Positions 25,717-34,281 of a DNA stretch of 50,197 nucleotides are shown here, in pieces. The notes under the pieces are model-generated. The model saw only the letters and a program-made list of their open reading frames with translations, was not told the origin of the DNA and did no database searches. The translations under genes were made by a program, and so were the position numbers. Source of the DNA: Pseudomonadota bacterium (GTDB lineage Bacteria; Pseudomonadota; Gammaproteobacteria; Pseudomonadales; Azotimanducaceae). Location: assembly GCA_022571415.1 (NCBI GenBank), contig JACZXW010000007.1:1-50197 (forward strand), written 5' to 3'. Positions within the stretch are counted from its first letter, which is position 1; each line of letters starts with the position of its first letter.

Positions 25717-26243
25717 GGTTGAGGCTCCCTGCTGCCAGCATCTGCCATGCGTGAACGAAGTTGCTGTTTCGCCCGAAGCAATAACACTCCCACGTGATTA
25801 CGACTGATCGAAAGGTACGCCGCGATCTGCTCGTAGCTGGAATCGTTGAAATAAGCAAGCACCAGGGGCACCCGGTATTTGTCGGGTAGCAGCTCAATCG
25901 CAGTGTTAAGCGCACTGGTATCTTCCGCCTCGATAAGCTCGGTCAGCGCCTGCTTGCCCGGGGACTCACACAACTCCAGCTCCGCTTCCTCATCGCCAAA
26001 AAGTTTTTGTGTCCTGCCACGCTGCCGCAGCAGGTCAATACAATGGTTATTGGCGATTGAGGCAATCCATAGCCAAAACGGCTGTTCGTTGTCGTAGCTG
26101 TCGAATTTCCTATAAGCCCGCATAAACGTTTCCTGGGTAGCGTCCTCCGCTAACGGCATCGAGTTCAATAGTCGTCGGCACAGTCCGAAGACACGAACGT
26201 AGTACTCCTTATAGAGAATCTCGAAGACCACGCTCGCTGTCAT
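25713..26243 (-). CDS. ECF-type RNA polymerase sigma factor
   Basis: A 176-residue sigma-70 family factor with only regions 2 and 4. Region 2 includes 'LAEDATQETFMRAYRKF' and 'FWLWIASIANNHCIDLLRQR'. Region 4 has 'LPDKYRVPLVLAYFNDSSYEQ' and the helix-turn-helix 'IAAYLSISRNHVGVLLLRAK'. It would direct RNA polymerase to a small regulon in response to a signal relayed by the anti-sigma protein encoded immediately downstream (ATGA overlap). AGGGA lies 8 bases before the ATG. No clear autoregulatory ECF promoter was recognised in the ~350 bases upstream. Confidence 0.9.
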   Translation of the reverse strand: MTASVVFEILYKEYYVRVFGLCRRLLNSMPLAEDATQETFMRAYRKFDSYDNEQPFWLWIASIANNHCIDLLRQRGRTQKLFGDEEAELELCESPGKQALTELIEAEDTSALNTAIELLPDKYRVPLVLAYFNDSSYEQIAAYLSISRNHVGVLLLRAKQQLRSRMADAGSREPQP

Positions 26244-26596
26244 TTACAGTTCCCTGTTGGGTTAATCAGTTATACGACGCTGGCGAGGTTTTATTACAAC
26301 GTATTGGTGCCAGGTAAGTTGAGTCCCTAGGAATAGCCATCATGGTCGCGTCTCCCAGGACTGGTGGTGATTAAACATCAATCGCAAAGCAGGGAATACC
26401 CGATGATTGATCGGGAGCTGAAAACCCTGGATAGCCGCTGTCGAACCTGTTGAGCGACGTGACGAAGTGGCGGGCTAGAGTATAAATCACCCGCGTCAAA
26501 CGAATACTGGCGAGCCAGCCTGCTCCGGCTCATATCTTTCTAAAAATAAAAGCAACCCTTAGAACGGCACTAACACATTAATCTATAACGGAAATA
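26244..26596. other. Intergenic region between sigma gene and tRNA-Met
   Basis: About 350 bases without a supported gene. On the minus strand it should contain the promoter of the sigma/anti-sigma operon and the 3' trailer of tRNA-Met. A TATAAC element with TTGTAA 19 bases before it, reading toward the sigma gene (about 26260-26295), is the only weak candidate. No strong terminator was seen. Confidence 0.35.
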
Positions 26597-26673
26597 TGGT
26601 AGCTATGGGCGGACTTGAACCGCCGACCCCAGCATTATGAATGCTGTGCTCTAACCAGCTGAGCTACATAGCC
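26597..26673 (-). tRNA. tRNA-Met (CAU), elongator type
   Basis: The minus strand gives a complete cloverleaf of 77 bases with encoded CCA. The acceptor stem is GGCTATG/CATAGCT (G-U first pair), the D arm contains AGCTCAGCTGGTTAGAGC, and the anticodon arm CAGCA-TTCATAA-TGCTG has anticodon CAT. The T arm contains GGTTCAAGTCC. The G1-U72 first pair lacks the 1-72 mismatch of initiator tRNA, so elongator Met is the call. A CAT anticodon modified to lysidine (Ile2) is an alternative that the sequence alone does not exclude. Confidence 0.93.
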
Positions 26674-26754
26674 ACATAGTTCATAGCTTGCCCGCAGGGC
26701 AAACATGGACGCCGAAAGGCACTGCAGCGAAGCGAAGTGCCGAAAGGCCTAACT

Positions 26755-26785
26755 ATTTTACCCGATCCTGTGGGTCCCCGGTCAA
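26755..26785 (-). promoter_or_regulatory. Candidate promoter for tRNA-Met
   Basis: On the minus strand TTGACC (26780-26785) and TAAAAT (26755-26760) are separated by 19 bases, about 80 bases before the tRNA. A second candidate lies further up, TTGACA (26893-26898) and GAAAAT (26870-26875) with 17-base spacing and a GC-rich discriminator, as is common for stable RNA genes. Either could serve. Confidence 0.3.
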
Positions 26786-26919
26786 GCAGAAACGCCAGGA
26801 TGAAGAGTGAGATCCCCTACTGCGCTCGGGATAACGCTATTGCTGCGGGATTACGCCGAAAGGTCGCGGATTTTCCCGATTCTACCGGAGCTTGTCAAAC
26901 GCAATTATCCTCGCGGGTC

Positions 26920-27252
26920 TTATCTTAACAAAGCAGGCAGGAAGATCGAGAGGAACGCCAGCAGCAAGATAAAGGCTGCCAGGCTTTCGGTTTTCATGAT
27001 GAAACTCAATTGTTCGATTCGCTCCTGGCTGGCGGCATCTTTCCAGATCTGGCTCATCATGACGTCCAGCATAAGTACAATAATAATTATCGGCGCTGTT
27101 GCCGGCAGGACCCCGCCAAAAAACAGATCCCAATCATCTGAATAAACCGGGGTACTTGCGAAAGGCAGCAGGCAGATGAAAATAACCGCGACCCCAAGCA
27201 GTAGATTCCGCAATACTCCGTTGGATTTTAGCTTTGACCACAGGTCTTTCAC
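26920..27252 (-). CDS. Small membrane protein of unknown function
   Basis: A 110-residue protein with three probable transmembrane helices: about residues 14-32, 45-65 ('PATAPIIIIVLMLDVMM') and 87-108. I do not recognise a named family. The start was placed at a GTG (VKDLWSKL…) 13 bases after the ychF stop, with AGAGG about 11 bases upstream. The longer open frame reaching to 27393 runs far into ychF and gives a non-membrane, low-quality N-terminus. It is the last gene of the lolB-ychF operon before tRNA-Met. Confidence 0.6.
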   Translation of the reverse strand: MKDLWSKLKSNGVLRNLLLGVAVIFICLLPFASTPVYSDDWDLFFGGVLPATAPIIIIVLMLDVMMSQIWKDAASQERIEQLSFIMKTESLAAFILLLAFLSIFLPALLR

Positions 27253-27265
27253 TGAAGGTGAGCCT

Positions 27266-28357
27266 CTAAACGTTAAACCTGAAATGAATGACATCGCCAT
27301 CCTGGACCAGGTAGTCCTTCCCTTCCAGGCGCCATTTCCCTGCTTCTTTTGCACCGGCCTCGCCATTACCTGTAACAAAGTCATCGTAGGCAACGACTTC
27401 GGCGCGAATAAATCCTTTCTCGAAATCCGTATGGATCACCGCAGCGGCTTTCGGTGCGGTAGCATCTCTTTTAACCGTCCAGGCACGCACTTCTTTGACG
27501 CCCGCGGTAAAATACGTCTGCAAGCCTAATAATGCATACCCGGCGCGAATAAGCCGGTCAAGACCAGGCTCTTGCACACCCAGGTCATTCAGAAACTCCT
27601 GTCTTTCCTCATCCTCCAGTTCGGCTATCTCTGCTTCGAGTTTATTGCAGATTACCACCAGTGCTGAATCTTCACCGTCTGCGATGTGCCGCACGGCATC
27701 GAGGTGTGCATTATCCTCAAAGCCGTTTTCATCTACATTGGCAATGTAAAGGACGGGTTTCATTGTCAGGAGATGCAGATCCCTGAGCTCCCGTTTCTGC
27801 TCTACCGTCAGGCTAAGGGTTCTAGCATGATTACCACTATCAATGTGAGCCTGTACGGTTTCGAGAAATTTCTTTGTCTCCAGGGCCTCCTTGTCGCCGC
27901 TTTTCGCGACACCGTTGACCCGGGCGATTCCCTTTTCAATGGTTTCAAGGTCAGCTAACTGCAACTCGGTGTTAATGATCTCAATGTCTCTCACCGGATC
28001 AATATCGCTGGCAATATGAGTGACATTCTCATCTTCAAAACAACGGACTACATGCGCAATGGCATCAGTTTCGCGGATCGTGGCCAAAAACCGATTGCCA
28101 AGACCCTCGCCTTTGGACGCCCCGGCCACCAGACCTGCTATGTCCACAAACTCCATTGTAGTCGGCACCACTCGTTCCGGAGCCACGATAGCGGCGAGTT
28201 TATCCAGCCTCGGATCGGGCATTGGCACGATGCCGGAATTGGGCTCAATGGTGCAAAAAGGAAAATTTTCCGCCCCCACCCCTGCCTTGGTGAGCGCATT
28301 GAACAAGGTTGATTTACCGACATTGGGCAGGCCAACGATGCCGCACTTGAATCCCAT
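27266..28357 (-). CDS. ychF: Redox-responsive ribosome-associated ATPase YchF
   Basis: A 363-residue P-loop protein of the OLA1/YchF family, of normal length. The P loop is GLPNVGKST at residues 8-16, followed by the switch motifs and '[17 protein letters not shown]'. The base-recognition motif is 'NVDENG' in place of NKxD, which is why the family prefers ATP over GTP. The C-terminal TGS domain ends with '[15 protein letters not shown]'. YchF binds the 70S ribosome and influences oxidative-stress resistance and translation initiation. It follows pth closely (the pth stop begins at the base next to the ychF ATG), as in many gammaproteobacteria. Confidence 0.96.
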   Translation of the reverse strand: MGFKCGIVGLPNVGKSTLFNALTKAGVGAENFPFCTIEPNSGIVPMPDPRLDKLAAIVAPERVVPTTMEFVDIAGLVAGASKGEGLGNRFLATIRETDAIAHVVRCFEDENVTHIASDIDPVRDIEIINTELQLADLETIEKGIARVNGVAKSGDKEALETKKFLETVQAHIDSGNHARTLSLTVEQKRELRDLHLLTMKPVLYIANVDENGFEDNAHLDAVRHIADGEDSALVVICNKLEAEIAELEDEERQEFLNDLGVQEPGLDRLIRAGYALLGLQTYFTAGVKEVRAWTVKRDATAPKAAAVIHTDFEKGFIRAEVVAYDDFVTGNGEAGAKEAGKWRLEGKDYLVQDGDVIHFRFNV

Positions 28358-28954
28358 TTACTCGTTTCCAATTTTAAAGTTATGAAGCCGGTTCATGGCC
28401 TGGTCCCACTCTCCCTGGAGGGCGAGCGGCATACACGCCAAAGCCTCATCGATACATTGCCCGATCATATCCTTGTCCTCGGCCGTGGCTCTACCTAGCA
28501 CGTGTCCAGTCACCTGCTCCTTTGAGCCCGGATGGCCAACACCAACCCTGAGCCGGTTGAAGTCCTTACTTCCACCGAGACTACGGGAGATATCGCGCAA
28601 TCCGTTGTGACCGGCCAGGCCACCGCCTTGTTTAAAGCGAATGGTGCCAATGGCAAAATCAAGTTCATCGTGGGCAATCAATATCTGATTGGGAGATATC
28701 TTGAAGAAATTGGCAAAAGCCCCCACTGATTTCCCGCTCTCATTCATGTATGTCGTGGGGATCAGCAGTCGTAAATCCTGCCCTTCATAATTAACATTGG
28801 CAATGCGAGCAAAAAACTTTTTTTCTTCCTTGAAGACACCGCCAAGCTGTTGCGCCAACCGCTCAACAAACCAGATACCCGCATTGTGGCGCGTACTGGC
28901 ATATTGATCACCGGGATTGCCGATACCAACAACTAGTTTAAGAGGAGCCTTCAT
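28358..28954 (-). CDS. pth: Peptidyl-tRNA hydrolase
   Basis: A 198-residue Pth enzyme that recycles tRNA from dropped-off peptidyl-tRNA. 'LVVGIGNPGDQYASTRHNAG' carries the catalytic His, with 'TYMNESGKSVGAF' (Asn pocket), 'LIAHDELDFAIG' (catalytic Asp) and 'GGLAGHNGLRDI' as further family marks. The ATG at 28954 is chosen because GGAGG lies six bases upstream. The longer TTG-initiated frame from 28975 would swallow that site. It lies between rplY (25 bases before) and ychF, the classical order. Confidence 0.96.
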   Translation of the reverse strand: MKAPLKLVVGIGNPGDQYASTRHNAGIWFVERLAQQLGGVFKEEKKFFARIANVNYEGQDLRLLIPTTYMNESGKSVGAFANFFKISPNQILIAHDELDFAIGTIRFKQGGGLAGHNGLRDISRSLGGSKDFNRLRVGVGHPGSKEQVTGHVLGRATAEDKDMIGQCIDEALACMPLALQGEWDQAMNRLHNFKIGNE

Positions 28955-28978
28955 CAGAACCTCCGCGAGGTTCAATCG

Positions 28979-29662
28979 TTACTCGTCGTTCGAAGGCTCG
29001 TCGTCACCATCTTCAGAAGCGGCTTCCTCTGTTTCACCCTCTACAACCTCTTCAACCGCTTCAGCCACCTCTTCGACCCGCCTTGGAGCATGGACAGAAA
29101 CGACAACCTGGTCGTGGTCCTCACCATGGGCTAATTCAAGAATCGTCAGTCCTTCAGGAAGTACAATTTCACTCATGTGAATGGAACTTCCTAATCCGAG
29201 ATTCTCGATATCGACTTCAATATACTCGGGCAGGTCTCCTGGCAAACAACTTACCTCGAGAGAGGTCATGGTGTGGGATATATTTCCACCCTCCTGCTTC
29301 ACGCCGATACAAGACTCTTCATTGGTAAAGTGCAAGGGTACTTCAACGACAATAGCCTGGTCCATTTGCACGCGGAAAAAGTCCGCATGCATGATCCGGT
29401 CTTTCGCGGGATGTCTTTGCAAATCCTTCAGAATCGCTTTCTGGACTTTCCCTTCCGCCTTGATTGTTATTATGTGGGAAAAGAAGGCCTCATTTTCACA
29501 AGCCTTATACAGGTCTTTATGAGGAATCGAGATTGCTTGTGGATCTTTACCCGCGCCATAAAGGATTGCAGGAACCAGATCGGCATTCCGACGCAGGCGG
29601 CGGCTCGCACCTTTCCCCTTGTCAGTACGCAGCTCAGCATTTAGCTCAAATTCAACTGCCAT
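28979..29662 (-). CDS. rplY: 50S ribosomal protein L25, Ctc/TL5 form
   Basis: A 227-residue long form of L25 that binds 5S rRNA in the large subunit. The N-terminal 5S-binding domain (1 to ~95) includes 'GKGASRRLRRNADLVPAILY' and 'MHADFFRVQ'. The C-terminal Ctc domain includes 'EYIEVDIENLGLGSSIHMSE', and the chain ends in a very acidic, low-complexity tail (about 195-227, rich in E). The TAA is separated by 25 bases from the pth start. An AGGAGAAAA ribosome site precedes the ATG. The acidic tail is usual for the long form in Pseudomonas relatives. Confidence 0.96.
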   Translation of the reverse strand: MAVEFELNAELRTDKGKGASRRLRRNADLVPAILYGAGKDPQAISIPHKDLYKACENEAFFSHIITIKAEGKVQKAILKDLQRHPAKDRIMHADFFRVQMDQAIVVEVPLHFTNEESCIGVKQEGGNISHTMTSLEVSCLPGDLPEYIEVDIENLGLGSSIHMSEIVLPEGLTILELAHGEDHDQVVVSVHAPRRVEEVAEAVEEVVEGETEEAASEDGDDEPSNDE

Positions 29663-29749
29663 GGTTTTTCTCCTAACGTTAAGCCCGAAGTCACTGCGAC
29701 CGTTTCTTCCGGCGGTTATACCCTAAAATAGGGCGATGTTTATTAAAGC

Positions 29750-29785
29750 GCCGCGGCTGTTCTTCTAAAAAGCGCCTGCCGCGGC
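29750..29785. terminator. Hairpin after prs
   Basis: GCCGCGGC occurs at 29750-29757 and 29778-29785; being self-complementary, the two can pair into an 8-bp GC stem around a 20-base loop. It begins two bases after the prs stop codon. No proper T run follows on the minus strand (GCTTTAATAA), so it may be an attenuator or RNA-stabilising hairpin between prs and rplY and not a full stop. Confidence 0.4.
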
Positions 29786-29787
29786 CC

Positions 29788-30756
29788 TTAAAAAAGAGCA
29801 GGTTGAATTCTTTTCGAAAACAACGCACTCAAAGATTCTTCGTTGCTGATTCTCCTGATCGATTCAGCTAATTCGTCAGCAATACTAAGTTGGCGAATCT
29901 TTTTACAATTCTTGGCTGCATCACTAAGTGGAATTGTGTCCGTGACAACCAATTCATCCAGCATTGAGCCTTCGATGTTCTCTATGGCGTTACCTGATAA
30001 AACAGGGTGCGTGCAATACGCCACTACCTTTTTAGCACCATTTTCCTTCAGGGCATTTGCTGCTGCACATAGGGTTCCTGCCGTGTCGACCATATCGTCC
30101 ACCAGCAGGCAGGTTCTTCCATCGACATCACCGATAATATGCATGACCTCAGAATCATTGGCTTTAGGCCGCCGCTTATCAATGATTGCGAGTTCAGCAT
30201 CGTTTAACTGTTTCGCTATGGCCCTCGCCCTGACGACCCCACCCACATCCGGTGAAACGATCATCAGATCTTCATAATTCCGTCCTTCAATATCCATCAA
30301 CAACACCGGCGTTGCATAGATATTGTCAACGGGGATGTCGAAAAACCCCTGTATCTGGTCTGCATGTAAATCTATGGTGAGCACCCGGTTGATACCGGCG
30401 ATACTCAACATATCTGCCACCACCTTGGCGGTAATGGGTACTCTCGCTGATCGTGATCGGCGATCCTGCCTGGCATACCCAAAATACGGTATGACGGCCG
30501 TGATCCTGCTGGCAGAAGCACGATGGAAACAATCGGCCATTACGATTAGCTCAAACAAATTGTCATTAGTCGGTGCACATGTGGGTTGAATGATGAAAAC
30601 ATCCTTGCCTCGAACGTTCTCATTAATCTCAACGCTGATTTCACCATCACTGAAACGGCCGACATCAGCAGCGCCCAAATCCATTCTCAAACGGTCAACA
30701 ACTCGCCGGGCCAAGCCTCTGTGGGCATTGCCGGTGAAGATCTTTAATTCCGCCAC
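29788..30756 (-). CDS. prs: Ribose-phosphate pyrophosphokinase (PRPP synthase)
   Basis: A 322-residue class I PRPP synthase that makes 5-phosphoribosyl-1-diphosphate from ribose-5-phosphate and ATP, for nucleotide, NAD, His and Trp synthesis. Visible are the N-terminal '[12 protein letters not shown]' and '[12 protein letters not shown]', the ATP and flexible loop '[20 protein letters not shown]', the PRPP-binding '[13 protein letters not shown]', and the C-terminal 'SLSALF'. tRNA-Gln lies 31 bases upstream on the same strand, so mRNA and tRNA likely share a transcript. Confidence 0.97.
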   Translation of the reverse strand: MAELKIFTGNAHRGLARRVVDRLRMDLGAADVGRFSDGEISVEINENVRGKDVFIIQPTCAPTNDNLFELIVMADCFHRASASRITAVIPYFGYARQDRRSRSARVPITAKVVADMLSIAGINRVLTIDLHADQIQGFFDIPVDNIYATPVLLMDIEGRNYEDLMIVSPDVGGVVRARAIAKQLNDAELAIIDKRRPKANDSEVMHIIGDVDGRTCLLVDDMVDTAGTLCAAANALKENGAKKVVAYCTHPVLSGNAIENIEGSMLDELVVTDTIPLSDAAKNCKKIRQLSIADELAESIRRISNEESLSALFSKRIQPALF

Positions 30757-30787
30757 AATTATCTTCCAGATACAGATTCATTGAATA

Positions 30788-30862
30788 TGGCTGGGGTGGC
30801 AGGACTCGAACCTGCGCATGCAAGGATCAAAACCTTGTGCCTTACCACTTGGCGACACCCCA
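30788..30862 (-). tRNA. tRNA-Gln (UUG)
   Basis: A 75-base cloverleaf on the minus strand with encoded CCA: acceptor TGGGGTG/CACCCCA, D arm TCGCCAAGTGGTAAGGC, anticodon arm CAAGG-TTTTGAT-CCTTG with anticodon TTG, and T arm GGTTCGAGTCC. The U1-A72 first pair is typical of bacterial tRNA-Gln. It sits between ispE and prs, its usual place in pseudomonads. Confidence 0.96.
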
Positions 30863-30890
30863 ATATTTGTAAATGATGCACCTACGTCTT

Positions 30891-31766
30891 CTAGCCGTGC
30901 ATCTGGTCCAACGCCCCTACCAGCACTGACTGCTGCGTTCCCATGGAAACAATGGCTGACCATTTTGCAGGTACCTGTGACAGGATTTCCCGGCCAAATG
31001 CCTCCGTCGGAATGCTCAAAAAAATACAGGAGCCAGTGCCTGTCATTTTAGCAGCGCCCCATTTACTTAACCAGCCAAGTGCTTCGAAAACCTCTGGGTA
31101 CAATTCGCAAACCACTGATTCACAGTCGTTTTTACCCTGATTATAGGGCGGGCCCTGCCGCAAAAAACGCGCTATTGTGCTGGTACTTGAGTCGCGTGTC
31201 AAATCAGGATGAGAGAAAATTTCAGCGGTCGAAACAGGGCATCCTGGGCTTAAAATCAGGTATTTCTGTGCAGGCAGTTCAATCGAGGTGAGCCTGTCGC
31301 CAATGCCTTCTCCCCAGGCCGTAGCACCCTTTATGAACAGCGGCACGTCGGCGCCAAGGGACCGGCCTATAGCGACCAGTTTCTCGATCGGGAAGCCGCA
31401 GCGCCAAAGCAAATTCAGACCGTGAAGCGTGGTGGCTGCATCGCTGCTTCCGCCACCGAGACCACCGCCATCGGGAATAAGTTTTTGTATTGTAACGGTA
31501 GCGCCATGGGGGCATCCGGATGCTTGTTGCAACAATGTTGCCGCCCTGAATACCAGGTTGTCCTCGACAGGAATATCCAGCCCTGGACACAACACCGTAA
31601 TTTCCCCCTCGCCCGGCGCAAGGTCAAATTTGAGGATGTCCGACAGTTCGAGGAGTTGAAACACCGTCTGAAGTTCATGGTATCCATCTCGACGCCTGCC
31701 GGTAATACTCAAGAAGAGGTTGATCTTCGCTGGTGCCGGTAATGAAAACTGCGTCAATACACCCAT
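30891..31766 (-). CDS. ispE: 4-diphosphocytidyl-2-C-methyl-D-erythritol kinase
   Basis: A 291-residue GHMP kinase, the fourth enzyme of the MEP isoprenoid pathway. It phosphorylates the 2-hydroxyl of CDP-methylerythritol with ATP. Visible are the N-terminal 'LPAPAKINLFLSITGRRRDG' with the catalytic Lys, 'DGYHELQTVF', the glycine-rich ATP loop 'IPDGGGLGGGSSDAATTL', 'SLGADVPLF' with the catalytic Asp, and the C-terminal 'GAAKMTGTGSCIFL'. The ATG overlaps the 3' end of lolB by 13 bases. tRNA-Gln follows on the same strand. Confidence 0.96.
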   Translation of the reverse strand: MGVLTQFSLPAPAKINLFLSITGRRRDGYHELQTVFQLLELSDILKFDLAPGEGEITVLCPGLDIPVEDNLVFRAATLLQQASGCPHGATVTIQKLIPDGGGLGGGSSDAATTLHGLNLLWRCGFPIEKLVAIGRSLGADVPLFIKGATAWGEGIGDRLTSIELPAQKYLILSPGCPVSTAEIFSHPDLTRDSSTSTIARFLRQGPPYNQGKNDCESVVCELYPEVFEALGWLSKWGAAKMTGTGSCIFLSIPTEAFGREILSQVPAKWSAIVSMGTQQSVLVGALDQMHG

Positions 31767-32302
31767 TCAAGGGCCACTAATCTTAATCTTACATCTGCCT
31801 GGCGAACCTGGATTTTTCTTGGTCCCCGGGCACCGAACTGCTGGATCTCCACCCGCCAGCCCTGTTGATAAAACCCGTCACCGGTTGATTTATAGGTAAA
31901 CCTCGGATCCGGCACCCCCCGCACCCAATACTGTAGTAGAGAGACAGGCAGCTGGTACCCAAGCTGGTCTTCAAGGAGAGCATCAATATTGGACCCGTGG
32001 TGTTCGCTACCATCCGGTAGCGTGAGAACTACCTCATGCGCATCGCCGTTCAGTCGAGCGACCATGGCGCCGAGGATTCCAGTCAAGGAAATCTCGTAGC
32101 TGTGTGGAGATTGGTCCCAGACGAAACTCAGGTTGGCACTCCCCTGGTCCGAGCGGATACCAATCTTGCCGCGTAACTGCCAGGATAACTGGGAACCGAG
32201 CGTCAGATTGAGATTACCCCTAATCTCTTCGTCAGGGTCCTTCTGGCTGGTACAACTGACCAGGACTAGGGTGAGCAAAAGCGCTGCATCAACTCTAGCC
32301 AT
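31754..32302 (-). CDS. lolB: Outer-membrane lipoprotein insertion protein LolB
   Basis: A 182-residue lipoprotein that receives lipoproteins from LolA and inserts them into the outer membrane. The signal peptide has a lipobox 'LVLVSC' (acylated Cys17). The following 'WQLRGKIGIRSDQGSANLSF' and 'GILGAMVARLNGD' strands fit the LolA/LolB half-barrel, and the end 'VRLRLVALEWVY' is its last strand. The sequence is divergent, but its place before ispE is the standard one. It begins 6 bases after the TPR lipoprotein gene stop. Confidence 0.88.
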   Translation of the reverse strand: MARVDAALLLTLVLVSCTSQKDPDEEIRGNLNLTLGSQLSWQLRGKIGIRSDQGSANLSFVWDQSPHSYEISLTGILGAMVARLNGDAHEVVLTLPDGSEHHGSNIDALLEDQLGYQLPVSLLQYWVRGVPDPRFTYKSTGDGFYQQGWRVEIQQFGARGPRKIQVRQADVRLRLVALEWVY

Positions 32303-32308
32303 CAGGCT

Positions 32309-34057
32309 TTATTGACTACGAAAACGATTAACCACCCGATTAAGGATTTCACTGTCAGGCTTTAATTCCAGTGCCTTCTCCCACACACGACCAGCCTCAA
32401 GTTTTTCACCCAGACGCCACAGTACTTCACCCAGATGGGCTGCTACCTCATCGTTCTGGAACATATCAAGCGCCTGTCTGAGGAACTTTACCGCTTCTTC
32501 TAACTTCTTGAGGCGATACAGGACCCAGCCCATACTATCAATGAACGCTGCCTCGTTAGGTTTGATGGCCAACGCCTTCTCTATCAGCACCAGCGCTTCT
32601 TCATGGCGGTTAGTCTGGTCGGTCAGGGAATAGCCCAACGCATTGAGGGCGTCAGCATTGTTGGGCTCCAAAGTAATAATTTTCCTTAGATCTCGCTCAA
32701 GAATATCCATACGATCAAATTTCTCACCCGTCATCGCACGGAAATAGAGCAGTTCGATACTGTCCGCGTTCACCGTGAGCGCTTCATCCAGCAAAGAGAA
32801 AACCTCTTTCTCGAGCCCTCGTTCACTGAGCAGCTGGGCTTCCACCATAATGAGTTGTTGGTAACGTCCCGGATTTTCTGCCCGAATCGTCTCAAGGTAC
32901 TCACGGGCTTCTTTTAGTCTCCCCTGGTCAATCATCATGGACGCGATGCGAGCCTGGGCCGGTAGAAACTCGTAGCCGATGCCTACTTGCTTGTATTGGC
33001 GAATTGCGACGGGATAATCCTTGTCCTTCTCGGCGAAGCTGCCCAGGTAAAAATGTGCTTCACTTGCGCGCCTGTTCCAGCGGATCATTTTGTTCAGGTA
33101 CTTTTTCGCCGATTCATCCTTTTTTTGCTCCATGGAAATCAACGCCAGCGCAAACAGAACATCACCATCATTAGGTGAACGATCCAGCACCCACTCATAT
33201 TGCGTCCTCGCGGCATCCAGGCGGTTTGCCTCAAACAGAAAGCGGGCGTATATCAAGTGCAAACGCCTGTTATCAGGCAGTTCCGCTAGCGCATCATCCA
33301 GAAATTCGACTGCTTCTTCCGTCCGGTTCAGGTCCCTCAACGCATTGACCTTCAGGATAATGACATTGATGTTTTTCTTGTGCTCCAACAAAATGTTGGC
33401 CAGGGCCAGTGCTTCTTCAAGCCGGCCGCTTTGCTCCAGTAATACGGCTTTTGAAAACCGCAGTTGCTCATCTTGAGCGTAGTCCTTGAGCATCCTGGAT
33501 ATCACATCCAGCAAAACAGCCCGGCTATCATCATTCAGGTTGGCAGCGCGATAGGCGAAGACATCGAAGTTCGCGAACCCACCCAGTCGTTTTATTGCTT
33601 CCATATGCAGGATCGCACCTTCAAGATCGCCAACTTTCATCAACTGGTCGGCTGCATGTCGATGCGCATCCAGGCTATCGGGATCTTCCTCGGCCCATAT
33701 TTGCGCTACCTGGAGGGCTTCCGGATAACGTTTCAGATACGAGGCCAGGCGAGTCGCACGAGCAGCAACTCCGGGATCCCTACTCTGGATAGTGACTTCT
33801 ACATATTTCTCCAGAGCGGTATCGTACTGCCCTCGATATCCGGCGACCTCTGCTACCAGCAGCTGGTACAAAGCATCATCTTCAAACGATGCTACAGGAT
33901 AATTTTCAGGCCTGGGACGGGTTTTCGGCAAGGGGTGCACTGGTTCCGCGTCTTTTACCGGGGATGTTCCCTCTTCCACAGCCGGTGACGTCGACGCACA
34001 CCCCTGAAGCAATGCCAGCGCCCACAGCAACACAAAAATACTAATCGAAGATTTCAC
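32309..34057 (-). CDS. TPR-repeat lipoprotein
   Basis: About 582 residues: a lipoprotein signal (lipobox 'LLQGCAS', Cys ~20), a Pro/Glu-rich linker, then many tetratricopeptide repeats up to the C-terminus. Clear units near the end include 'NADALNALGYSLTDQTNRHE', 'IDSMGWVLYRLKKLEEAVKF' and 'VAAHLGEVLWRLGEKLEAG'. It is the outer-membrane TPR protein found between hemA and lolB in Pseudomonas relatives; its role is not established. The GTG at 34057 is preferred to the ATG at 34135 because it puts a Lys-Ser start directly before the signal core. It diverges from hemA and heads the lolB-ychF operon. Confidence 0.85.
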   Translation of the reverse strand: MKSSISIFVLLWALALLQGCASTSPAVEEGTSPVKDAEPVHPLPKTRPRPENYPVASFEDDALYQLLVAEVAGYRGQYDTALEKYVEVTIQSRDPGVAARATRLASYLKRYPEALQVAQIWAEEDPDSLDAHRHAADQLMKVGDLEGAILHMEAIKRLGGFANFDVFAYRAANLNDDSRAVLLDVISRMLKDYAQDEQLRFSKAVLLEQSGRLEEALALANILLEHKKNINVIILKVNALRDLNRTEEAVEFLDDALAELPDNRRLHLIYARFLFEANRLDAARTQYEWVLDRSPNDGDVLFALALISMEQKKDESAKKYLNKMIRWNRRASEAHFYLGSFAEKDKDYPVAIRQYKQVGIGYEFLPAQARIASMMIDQGRLKEAREYLETIRAENPGRYQQLIMVEAQLLSERGLEKEVFSLLDEALTVNADSIELLYFRAMTGEKFDRMDILERDLRKIITLEPNNADALNALGYSLTDQTNRHEEALVLIEKALAIKPNEAAFIDSMGWVLYRLKKLEEAVKFLRQALDMFQNDEVAAHLGEVLWRLGEKLEAGRVWEKALELKPDSEILNRVVNRFRSQ

Positions 34058-34180
34058 CCGGCTATCGGACCCTGTATTCAACTTGAAATCCAGCACAAGC
34101 CAGATTCTCTGCCTATATTTCACGTCTAAATCCAACGTACAATACGTACTTTAAATCATTTCCCCATCAAAGTGATGGTT

Positions 34181-34211
34181 TTGCAGCACACATTAGTGTC
34201 GCCGCTATACT
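34181..34211 (+). promoter_or_regulatory. Candidate hemA promoter
   Basis: TTGCAG (34181-34186) and TATACT (34206-34211) lie 19 bases apart in the region between the divergent TPR gene and hemA, about 70 bases before the hemA start. The -10 is near consensus. The spacing is longer than ideal. Confidence 0.35.
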
Positions 34212-34281
34212 CAGGGGTTCATTTTACGTTTACAAGGCAGGTGAGTCATCCGGGGTGTGTTCTTCCACGGGTGGATGTTTC

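Noticed and set aside
26700-26755. Small hairpins (GCCGAAAGGC, GCACT…AGTGC) upstream of tRNA-Met as an RNA gene
   Set aside because: Stems are short and imperfect, and no known RNA family is matched. They are probably part of the tRNA leader.
33464-33988. 174-codon plus-strand frame
   Set aside because: It is the reverse of the TPR lipoprotein gene, whose repeats and lipobox are unmistakable.
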